Shown in pieces: positions 1-5,167 of a DNA stretch of 5,167 nucleotides; position 1 is the stretch's first letter; the number at the start of each line of letters is the position of its first letter. The DNA lies in assembly GCA_047629095.1 (NCBI GenBank), contig JBLHWM010000267.1, forward strand, positions 1-5,167, written 5' to 3'. A program made the translations under genes and the position numbers. The notes below the pieces were generated by a model. The model did not search any database, was not told where the DNA came from, and saw only the letters and a program-made list of their open reading frames with translations. This DNA comes from CALBMX01 sp047629095. Lineage in GTDB: Bacteria; Planctomycetota; UBA1135; GCA-002686595.

Positions 1-1
1 C

Positions 2-142
2 TTCACCGAACAAGACCTGCAGGCCATGGGGCGCATCCGCCGCGCCTGGGACCCCGACCTGCGCATGAACCCCGGTAAGGCCCTGCCCTTGCGCGCATGC
101 GTCGAGCTTGGGGACAAGCCGATGAGCACGGTGGAAGCCTAG
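2..142 (+). CDS. glcD: Glycolate oxidase FAD-linked subunit GlcD, C-terminal end (partial)
   Basis: Only the last 46 codons are in the window; the gene runs in from the left edge and ends at TAG 140-142. The visible peptide contains RIRRAWDPDLRMNPGKALP, which matches the C-terminal signature of the GlcD/D-lactate dehydrogenase family (helix, then DPxxxxNPGK), where the chain closes over the FAD domain. About 17 further residues of no known motif follow. In the family this subunit binds FAD and oxidises glycolate to glyoxylate, and the electrons leave through GlcF. glcE follows after 40 bases in the same direction, so the two are probably cotranscribed. The family call is firm from the motif; the choice of GlcD over another FAD-linked 2-hydroxyacid or D-lactate dehydrogenase rests on the glcE and glcF neighbours. 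Confidence 0.82.
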   Translation, partial: FTEQDLQAMGRIRRAWDPDLRMNPGKALPLRACVELGDKPMSTVEA

Positions 143-182
143 CAGCCTGCCAGAAAAACACCTCGATCCCTCCCGCATCACC

Positions 183-1331
183 ATGAGCAGCTCCTTCGAA
201 CACGACTTCTATGCCGCGGCTAAAGAAGTGACGTCAGCCGGGATGCCCGTGGCCTCGCCGACCAACGAAGACGAGGCTCGCGAGCTTCTGCACTTCGCCG
301 CGAAGGACAAGCTGAAGGTCCTGCCCCGTGGCAACGGGACCTCGTTGACGTTGGAAGAGCCCCGGCCCTCGGCAGACTTCATCATCGACACCACTAAGCT
401 CTCTGGCATCATCGCCTTCGAGCCCTCGGACGGAACGGTCACCGCATTTGCCGGCACGACCATGGCGAGCATCGCCGAGCTCGCGGCGGGCAGTGGACGT
501 CGCCTATGCCCGGACTTGGCGCACACGACTTCGACCCTAGGCGGCGCCATCGCGTCGGGCCGCACGGGCGAGGACCGCCTGCGCTACGGCCCCATGCGCG
601 ACCAGGTGCTCGGCCTGCGCGCGCTACTCAGTGCGGACATCTCCAGCAAGAGCGGCGGACGGCTCGTCAAGAACGTGGCCGGCTACGACGTCCACCGCGC
701 CCACTGCGGCGGCCGCGGCCGCTACGGCCTGGTCATCGAAGCAACCCTGCGCCTGCACCCAGCCTTGCCCCGGGAGCTGCACCTCAAGCGTAACTTCGAG
801 AGCCTGGAAGTCGCCATCGATCGCGGCAACCAGATCCTCGCGACGACCTGCCGTCCACTCAACATCCGCATATGGCACAACGACCACGAGACCAGCCTGC
901 ACATCCACCTTGGCGGCCGCGATGACGTGGTCGCGGCAGAGCAGCAGTTGCTCGACTCCACCATCGGTGACCTACAAGTCACCGCGCCAAGGCCCAAGCC
1001 ACAGGCACAGATCCGCCTCGACTGCCCCATCTCCCAAACGGCAGACGCCGCAAGTTGGATCGAGACCCTGCGAAAGACAACCGCGGCAAAAAGCACGCAT
1101 GCCGGCCACCTGATCGCCGACCTCGGCATCGCCTCTGTTAGGCTCGCGACTGACGCTAACCCCCAATCGGGCCCAAGTCGTCAGCTCAACTACGCCGGCC
1201 CACACACGCCACCCAAGGGATGCCACCTCTTCGGAGCGCCCCAATCCGAGTCCAGCCAAAGCGCCCCAATCAGCGCCCTCAAAGCACGTATCGAGGAGAG
1301 CCTCGATACCCTTGGCATCTTCGCGCGCTAG
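183..1331 (+). CDS. glcE: Glycolate oxidase subunit GlcE (FAD-binding)
   Basis: A 382-residue member of the FAD-linked oxidase family (PCMH-type FAD-binding fold). The FAD-phosphate loop is LPRGNGT at residues 47-53. A second FAD-domain strand-turn block is LSGIIAFEPSDGTVTAFAG at 73-91. DLAHTTSTLGGAIASG at 111-126 and GGRLVKNVAGYD at 158-169 are close to GlcE signatures, and GLVIEATLRLHP at 182-193 ends the FAD domain. GlcE is the second flavin subunit of glycolate oxidase and has a short cap domain; E. coli GlcE is about 350 residues. The extra length here is in a Ser/Gln/Pro-rich stretch at about 325-362. The protein ends in DTLGIFAR, where relatives normally carry a DPxGxFNPGR-like tail, so the last motif is degenerate. 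The ATG at 183 is the only ATG before the conserved part; an in-frame stop lies at 123-125. No Shine-Dalgarno site precedes it. The gene follows glcD by 40 bases and faces a minus-strand gene 13 bases past its stop. Confidence 0.9.
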   Translation: MSSSFEHDFYAAAKEVTSAGMPVASPTNEDEARELLHFAAKDKLKVLPRGNGTSLTLEEPRPSADFIIDTTKLSGIIAFEPSDGTVTAFAGTTMASIAELAAGSGRRLCPDLAHTTSTLGGAIASGRTGEDRLRYGPMRDQVLGLRALLSADISSKSGGRLVKNVAGYDVHRAHCGGRGRYGLVIEATLRLHPALPRELHLKRNFESLEVAIDRGNQILATTCRPLNIRIWHNDHETSLHIHLGGRDDVVAAEQQLLDSTIGDLQVTAPRPKPQAQIRLDCPISQTADAASWIETLRKTTAAKSTHAGHLIADLGIASVRLATDANPQSGPSRQLNYAGPHTPPKGCHLFGAPQSESSQSAPISALKARIEESLDTLGIFAR

Positions 1332-1347
1332 AGCCGGTCTCGCTCTA
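1329..1347. terminator. Small inverted repeat spanning both convergent stop codons (possible bidirectional terminator)
   Basis: TAGAGC at 1329-1334 and GCTCTA at 1342-1347 form a perfect 6-base-pair stem with a 7-base loop. The left arm begins with the glcE stop codon and the right arm is the complement of the stop of the sugar transferase gene. There is no long T-run on either side, only CTTT on the plus-strand side, so intrinsic terminator activity would be weak. It is the only candidate in the 13-base gap between these convergent genes. Chance is a fair alternative, because both genes end in TAG. Confidence 0.28.
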
Positions 1348-2229
1348 CTTTGCCTGCCATTTCCAGCCTTTGCCGCGGGCCATCCAGAGGACGGTGCGGA
1401 AGAGGATGATTAGGTCTTGCGTAGCGCTGAGGTTGCTCAGGTAGGACTCGTCGGCGGCGAGCTTCTCGGCGTAGGCTTCGGGGCACTGGCCCGTGTAGCC
1501 CTGGGTAATCTGGGCTAGGCCGGTGATGCCGGGGCGCAGGGTTAGGCGGCGCTCGAAGCCGTCGACGTGTTCGGTGGCCCAGTTGTGGATTTGGACCATC
1601 TCGGGACGCGGGCCGATCAGGTCCATGTCGCCGAGTAGGATGTTGAAGATCTGCGGGATCTCGTCCAGGTGGGTCGAGCGCAAGATCTTGCCGATGTTCG
1701 TGACTCGGTTTTGGTCGCCGTCGCTCCAAGCCGCGAAGTTGCAGCCGCTGATCGGCGCCATTGTGCGGAACTTGTAGATGCGGAAGATGCGGCCGTATTG
1801 GCCGACGCGCTTCTGGGAGTAGAAGACCAGGCGCAGATCGCGGAAGACGAGCAGGTTGACCAGAGCGATGGGCACCGCGAGGGCAAAGAGCACGGGCAGC
1901 ACGCAGAGGGTCACTGCGAGGTTCGCGAGAGGCCGTACGAACTTGGCATAGAATCCGTCGAGAGCTGGGTGATGGGTTGCGGTGGCATCGGCGCATAAAA
2001 CGGCGTCCGAGCTCCCGCTCGTCGATGGTGTTGCCGTGGCCTGGGCGACCCTAGCGAAGCCCATGAGATCTACGAGGCGAAGCCCCTCGCCGTCCGCCAC
2101 GTTCTCCTCATCGATCCAATCCCCACCCTCAAAGGGGTCGAGCATTCCTAACGGGATCGAGTTCGCTCTAGGAGCGCTCTTCCGATTGGAGTTGTTGGCT
2201 TGATTGCGAGTCATGTCTAGATTGGTCAC
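1345..2229 (-). CDS. Bacterial sugar transferase (polyprenyl-phosphate phosphoglycosyl transferase, PglC/WcaJ-type core)
   Basis: A 294-residue protein whose residues about 93-290 form a bacterial sugar transferase domain. In order: a hydrophobic segment at about 98-128 with Pro120, resembling the re-entrant membrane helix of monotopic phosphoglycosyl transferases; VFYSQKRVGQYGRIF (135-149) and IYKFRTM (151-157), the nucleotide-sugar-site signature; RSTHLDEIPQIFNILLGDMD (184-203), with the catalytic Asp-Glu pair at 189-190; IGPRPE (205-210); and LRPGITGLAQ (231-240). These enzymes move a sugar-1-phosphate from a UDP-sugar to undecaprenyl phosphate, starting O-antigen, capsule or exopolysaccharide repeat units at the inner membrane; the sugar cannot be told from sequence. 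Residues 1-90 are a soluble, polar, partly acidic extension without membrane helices, unlike the four-helix N-terminus of WcaJ/WbaP and absent from PglC. The start is GTG, supported by AGGAG 11 bases upstream. The gene lies antisense between glcE and glcF and has lower GC than they do, especially near its start. Confidence 0.92.
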   Translation of the reverse strand: MTNLDMTRNQANNSNRKSAPRANSIPLGMLDPFEGGDWIDEENVADGEGLRLVDLMGFARVAQATATPSTSGSSDAVLCADATATHHPALDGFYAKFVRPLANLAVTLCVLPVLFALAVPIALVNLLVFRDLRLVFYSQKRVGQYGRIFRIYKFRTMAPISGCNFAAWSDGDQNRVTNIGKILRSTHLDEIPQIFNILLGDMDLIGPRPEMVQIHNWATEHVDGFERRLTLRPGITGLAQITQGYTGQCPEAYAEKLAADESYLSNLSATQDLIILFRTVLWMARGKGWKWQAK

Positions 2230-2359
2230 TAAATTCGAGTCTCCTACACCTGGGGGGTGACGGCTAACATCGGCAGAATGGGGAGATTCGCCTTAGACAG
2301 AACAATGGGAATCCGAGAAGTTGGAGGACCGTAGCTCGGATGGGAATACACTGCCTCCC
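2230..2359. promoter_or_regulatory. Divergent intergenic region between the sugar transferase gene and glcF
   Basis: The two flanking genes are transcribed away from this stretch, so their promoters should lie here or just inside the opposite gene. By eye there is no convincing -35/-10 pair on either strand; TAACAT at 2265-2270 (+) is at best a poor -10 with no matching -35. The stretch is about 50% GC at 2221-2280, well below the flanking coding DNA. It also holds the alternative TTG start of glcF at 2321. I see no operator-like palindrome or riboswitch. Confidence 0.4.
2241..2245 (-). promoter_or_regulatory. Shine-Dalgarno site of the sugar transferase gene
   Basis: AGGAG on the minus strand ends 11 bases before the GTG at 2229. 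It favours that GTG over the in-frame ATG five codons further in, which would lie 26 bases from the site. It is the only clear Shine-Dalgarno site before any start codon in the window. Confidence 0.55.
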
Positions 2360-3775
2360 ATGGCCACCAACGCGACTCCCCAGGCTCCTGACGATGCAGC
2401 TCGACCCGATTGGGGAGCCCTGGTGGACTATAGCGCGAGCCTAGATTGCATCCATTGCGGCTTGTGCCTGCGAACCTGCCCGACCTACGAGATCACCGGG
2501 CGCGAGTCCTCGAGCCCGCGAGGGCGGATTCACCTGATGCGGGCCCTGGGCGAGGGACGGCTGGAGCCGGATGCCGCCTTTGAGGAGGAGATGGACTTCT
2601 GCCTGGTCTGCCGCAACTGTGAGACCGTCTGTCCGGCGGGCGTCGAGTTCGGTGCGATGATGGAGCACACGCGCTCGGGCCTTGAGAAAATTCGCTCTCG
2701 TAGCCTTAAGGGCCGCTTCCTGCGCTGGATGGGACTGCGGGTCCTGGTGCCCAATCGCCTGCCCTTGGAGTTGGCGGCCACGGGGGCGCGGTTGGCCCGA
2801 CAGGTCGGGGTGATGGGCTTGGCGAGCCGAATCTTGGGGGATACGGTGCCCTCTCCCGAGTCGCAGCCTCTGATTCCATCGCGCCGAGAGCGCCGCCGGC
2901 TGCCCGTGCGGTCCGAGCCCGTGGGCCAGCAGCTCGAGCAGGTCTACCTGCTAGACGGCTGCCTGATGCCCGTCTTCCTGGGCCGCGTCAACCGCGCCTC
3001 GGCGCAGGTCTTGGTTGCCCTTGGCGTGCTGGTAAAAGCGCCCCGCAAGGCGGGCTGCTGTGGCTCCCTGCACGCCCACAATGGCGATCGCGAAGAGGCT
3101 CAGCGCCTGGCGCAGGCCATGATGGCCGCCTATGGCGGCGCTGGGGACACCTCGCCGATCGTGGTGGGAAGTGCGGGCTGCGGCTCGCATATGAAGGAGT
3201 ACACGGGGCTTTTCGAGGCTGGGACGCCGGAATTTGCCGAGGCTGAGGCCTTTTCCGCGCGGGTCTTAGACTGGACCGAGTTCGTCGCCGCTCGGCTCGA
3301 CCGGCTGAGGATCGCCATGGGCGAGGCGGATGCGGCTAAGAGCGTGGGTTCGGTTACAGGCACGCAGGCCGTAGCGTGCCCTGCCCCGACCAGGCCTGGC
3401 CTAGCTGCGCGCCTTGGGACCGCGAACGGTCTGGCGACTTGGGATGCGCCGTGCCACTTGTGCCATGGCCAAGGCGTCCGTGATGAGCCGCTGGCTGTGC
3501 TGGATGCGGCCTTGCAGGCTGGCGCCATGGAGCGCCGCGCCCTGCACGAGAGCGAGCGCTGCTGCGGATCCGCGGGCACCTACTCGATGACCCACCCCGA
3601 GGCCTCGAACGAGCTGCTCGAATCGAAGCTCGACGATCTCGAGGCCACCGGCGCAAGTCTGCTGGTCACCGCGAACCCAGGCTGCCAGCTCCAATGGGAG
3701 ACCGGCATTCGCCGCCGCGGCCTAGCGGTTCGCGTCGCGCACATCGCGGAAGTGGTCGCAGCGAACCTAGACTAG
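2360..3775 (+). CDS. glcF: Glycolate oxidase iron-sulfur subunit GlcF
   Basis: A 471-residue protein from ATG 2360. Two [4Fe-4S] ferredoxin motifs come first: CIHCGLCLRTCP (residues 30-41) and CLVCRNCETVCP (81-92). Two cysteine-rich CCG domains follow: GCLMP (200-204) with AGCCGS (231-236) and GSAGCG (270-275), then APCHLCHGQG (363-372) with ERCCGSAGTYSMTHPE (399-414) and TANPGC (437-442). This order is that of GlcF, which passes electrons from the GlcD/GlcE flavins to the quinone pool at the membrane. E. coli GlcF is about 407 residues; most of the surplus is a linker at about 318-358 between the CCG domains, rich in Ala, Gly and Pro, plus a longer N-terminus. The start is uncertain: an in-frame TTG at 2321 adds 13 residues, with GAGAAG directly abutting it, too close for a normal ribosome site, and no Shine-Dalgarno site precedes ATG 2360. 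The gene is split from glcE by the antisense sugar transferase gene, so it needs its own promoter. Confidence 0.93.
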   Translation: MATNATPQAPDDAARPDWGALVDYSASLDCIHCGLCLRTCPTYEITGRESSSPRGRIHLMRALGEGRLEPDAAFEEEMDFCLVCRNCETVCPAGVEFGAMMEHTRSGLEKIRSRSLKGRFLRWMGLRVLVPNRLPLELAATGARLARQVGVMGLASRILGDTVPSPESQPLIPSRRERRRLPVRSEPVGQQLEQVYLLDGCLMPVFLGRVNRASAQVLVALGVLVKAPRKAGCCGSLHAHNGDREEAQRLAQAMMAAYGGAGDTSPIVVGSAGCGSHMKEYTGLFEAGTPEFAEAEAFSARVLDWTEFVAARLDRLRIAMGEADAAKSVGSVTGTQAVACPAPTRPGLAARLGTANGLATWDAPCHLCHGQGVRDEPLAVLDAALQAGAMERRALHESERCCGSAGTYSMTHPEASNELLESKLDDLEATGASLLVTANPGCQLQWETGIRRRGLAVRVAHIAEVVAANLD

Positions 3776-3800
3776 CGTCCGAGTTAGACGTCTAGGTCGC
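3761..3800. terminator. Inverted repeat across the convergent glcF / 3784-4401 junction (possible bidirectional terminator)
   Basis: ACCTAGAC at 3765-3772 and GTCTAGGT at 3790-3797 pair perfectly over 8 bases. GCG 3761-3763 with CGC 3798-3800 adds 3 more pairs around a single bulged A at 3764. The 17-base loop (3773-3789) holds both stop codons. Both genes end with CTA GAC (Leu-Asp) at or next to the last codon, which creates the symmetry. There is no T-run, so it is not a textbook intrinsic terminator, but it is the only candidate in a gap of 8 bases between stops. Confidence 0.33.
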
Positions 3801-4401
3801 CGGGGCGCAGTTGCATGCCTTCGAGCAGCTGGGCGAAAGCCTCTTCGGTACCGTCGGTTCCCGGGGCGAAGTCTGCGAACAGTACGACGAAGAGCTTATC
3901 CGTCGAGAGGTTGACGCGCATGTTGTCGTTCCATTTGCCGGTGTCGCCGTAGATACGGTCGCGAATCACGAGGCTCTCCCAGATGCCAAAGGACACTTGG
4001 CCCTGGCTGAGTTCGGTGCGGAAGGTCTTGGTTGGATCCTCTTCCCACTCGAAGAGTTTCTCGGGCCCCGGCTTATAGGGAGTGCTCGAGAACTTTAGCT
4101 TGGGTCCGAGCAGCTTGCGGTGGAACATCACGACAACGCGGACCGGCATACCCTCAGGTACGGCCGTGCCCTCGGGAGGCCCGATGCGCACGAGCTTATC
4201 GCCCCCGCTGACCTGGTGCGCCTCTTTCACTTCGAGGCCATAGGGCAGCTCCACATAGGCGAAGCGCTGCTGCAAGAGCTCCTCACCATCAACGGGTACA
4301 CCGGTGGCTTTGTAGAGACTATAGGCGGTCAGGACGATCGTAAGCAGAACGACGCCGATCAGGACGACGCCTCCAGTGGTTTGATTCTCGGCAAGGGCCA
4401 T
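3784..4401 (-). CDS. Hypothetical membrane-anchored protein, 205 residues
   Basis: I do not recognise this family. The protein has a short N-terminus (MALAENQTTG), one hydrophobic helix at about residues 11-30 (VVLIGVVLLTIVLTAYSLYK), and then a soluble domain of about 170 residues with alternating hydrophobic residues typical of beta strands. No positive cluster precedes the helix and two Lys/Glu-rich segments follow it, so topology is uncertain. There is no catalytic motif, no Cys, and no signal cleavage site that I trust. FAYVELPYGLEVKEA (48-62) and FVVLFADFAPGTDGTEEAFA (171-190) look like the best-conserved edges of the domain. The start is ATG, 3 bases after the TAA of the upstream gene, with no Shine-Dalgarno site, so translation is probably coupled to it. 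Its layout and C-terminal end resemble those of that upstream gene, suggesting distant paralogues. The stop converges on glcF with an 8-base gap. Confidence 0.75.
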   Translation of the reverse strand: MALAENQTTGGVVLIGVVLLTIVLTAYSLYKATGVPVDGEELLQQRFAYVELPYGLEVKEAHQVSGGDKLVRIGPPEGTAVPEGMPVRVVVMFHRKLLGPKLKFSSTPYKPGPEKLFEWEEDPTKTFRTELSQGQVSFGIWESLVIRDRIYGDTGKWNDNMRVNLSTDKLFVVLFADFAPGTDGTEEAFAQLLEGMQLRPGDLDV

Positions 4402-4404
4402 GGC

Positions 4405-5154
4405 TTATTTCGGCGGGGTCTCTAGGTCCTCGGGAAGAGGAACAAAGACGGGTGCAGAGCCCACGCGGGCCCAGAGGTCAAAGTCTTGGAAGAGGTCTTC
4501 AAGGGCGGGCTCGTCCATGGGCTTGGTGCCCAAGGTGCGCACCATCAACATGGTGCCGCCCTGGTCGGCTTCCCCGGAGAAGCGAATGCGAACCACGGCT
4601 GCGGATTGGTCCGAATCCATGATATCGGCGATGTTGTGCTGCTCCATGCCAAGGGCGCCAAGCAGCCACTCGCGCGCGCCGTCTCCGGGCGCGGACGGGT
4701 TCTCGAAGGTGCCGCGGTCCGTGTAACGCACGAAGTCGACCTCGCGGTCTTGGAGCATGAGCGTGCCCGAGGTCACCTGGTCATAGCCCTCAATGCTATC
4801 GACGAACTCTGGATCGAGGGCCTCGTCAAAGGTCTCGCGCTCACGGCCCGAGAACTCCTGAATGAACACCAGCGCCTTGTCGGAGTCTCGGTAAAAGACG
4901 ATCTGGCGCGAGTCGAAGAACGGCACCACGAAGAGCGGCTCGAAACCCTCGGGCTCGCCCTCGAAGTCCATATAGGCCTGGAGCTGGGACCACACGGCCT
5001 CGGGCGCCTGGGCAGACTTGATGCCAAGGATCGTGAGCAGTAGCCCGAGCACTAGAAAGCCCGTGCAGCCGACGCAGCCGACCACGGCCCAGCGGCGCTC
5101 GCCCCGGGGTGAGAGCTTCTCGGTCAGGCCTGCGGGATCGGCGCCTTCGGGCAC
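4405..5154 (-). CDS. Hypothetical membrane-anchored protein, about 249 residues (start may lie outside the window)
   Basis: I do not recognise this family. From the GTG at 5154 the protein has a 22-residue polar N-terminus ending in RGERRW, one hydrophobic helix at about 23-45 (AVVGCVGCTGFLVLGLLLTI), and a soluble domain of about 200 residues rich in Glu and Asp. The Arg pair just before the helix suggests the N-terminus is cytoplasmic and the large domain outside the membrane. There is no active-site signature. The C-terminal part, VVRIRFSG (187-194) through TMLMVRTLG (201-209) to ALEDLFQDFDL (217-227), parallels the end of the downstream 205-residue protein. The reading frame stays open to the window edge (Thr-Thr-Ile-Glu before the GTG) and no Shine-Dalgarno site precedes the GTG at a usable distance, so the true start may be further upstream. 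It is the first visible gene of a two-gene operon. Confidence 0.72.
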   Translation of the reverse strand: MPEGADPAGLTEKLSPRGERRWAVVGCVGCTGFLVLGLLLTILGIKSAQAPEAVWSQLQAYMDFEGEPEGFEPLFVVPFFDSRQIVFYRDSDKALVFIQEFSGRERETFDEALDPEFVDSIEGYDQVTSGTLMLQDREVDFVRYTDRGTFENPSAPGDGAREWLLGALGMEQHNIADIMDSDQSAAVVRIRFSGEADQGGTMLMVRTLGTKPMDEPALEDLFQDFDLWARVGSAPVFVPLPEDLETPPK

Positions 5155-5167
5155 CTCGATCGTTGTC

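Noticed and set aside
1669..1998. 109-codon open frame on the plus strand inside the sugar transferase gene
   Set aside because: It lies antisense to well-conserved transferase motifs and its translation has no recognisable domain; it is a product of GC-rich codon structure.
1332..2320. Possible insertion sequence or transposon carrying the sugar transferase
   Set aside because: No transposase, terminal inverted repeats or target-site duplication could be seen on either side of the gene.
2230..2320. Sigma-70 promoter pairs in the divergent intergenic region
   Set aside because: No pair of hexamers with acceptable match and spacing was found on either strand, so no specific promoter is annotated.
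2340..2444. 34-codon frame starting at ATG 2340 with GGAGG 12 bases upstream, overlapping the start of glcF
   Set aside because: It has a site at plausible spacing and could be a leader peptide, but the translation shows no attenuation-like run or motif and it overlaps coding sequence. There is too little to call it.
4486..5043. 185-codon open frame on the plus strand opposite the 249-residue protein
   Set aside because: His/Gly/Leu/Val-rich translation typical of an antisense shadow; the minus-strand frame has a membrane helix and a tight operon junction and is far more credible.
5060..5090. Lipobox-like Val-Val-Gly-Cys in the N-terminal helix of the 249-residue protein
   Set aside because: The hydrophobic stretch mostly follows the Cys instead of preceding it, so it reads as a membrane anchor and not a lipoprotein signal.

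Overview
The window (about 62-65% GC by eye) looks like bacterial chromosome. It carries the genes of the three-subunit glycolate oxidase (GlcD, GlcE, GlcF), with an unrelated sugar transferase gene in the opposite direction between glcE and glcF, followed by two small membrane-anchored proteins that I cannot identify. The phylum cannot be fixed from this sequence. High GC, few Shine-Dalgarno sites and large uncharacterised one-helix proteins would fit Planctomycetota or a related environmental lineage, but that is inference. TAG ends four of the six genes, TAA two and TGA none, which is unexpected at this GC.

Layout: the last 46 codons of glcD (2-142, +); glcE (183-1331, +); a bacterial sugar transferase (1345-2229, -) converging on glcE with a 13-base gap; a divergent intergenic region (2230-2359) that must supply start signals for both flanking genes; glcF (2360-3775, +, with a possible TTG start at 2321); then, 8 bases away and converging on glcF, a two-gene minus-strand operon (4405-5154 or beyond, then 3784-4401; 3-base spacing) of membrane-anchored proteins that seem to share a fold. 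Gene density is very high, and no stretch over 300 bases lacks a gene.

Function: GlcD and GlcE are FAD-linked oxidase subunits and GlcF is the iron-sulfur subunit. Together they oxidise glycolate (or a related 2-hydroxyacid) to glyoxylate and pass electrons towards the quinone pool. The sugar transferase is of the phosphoglycosyl transferase type that loads the first sugar phosphate onto a polyprenyl-phosphate carrier for surface polysaccharide. It has no evident link with glycolate metabolism, and its position suggests insertion into an ancestral glcDEF cluster. I found no mobile element, RNA gene or CRISPR array. The points most worth a second look are the interrupted glc operon, the unusual N-terminal region of the sugar transferase, the pair of unknown proteins, and the stop-codon-spanning inverted repeats at both convergent gene junctions.
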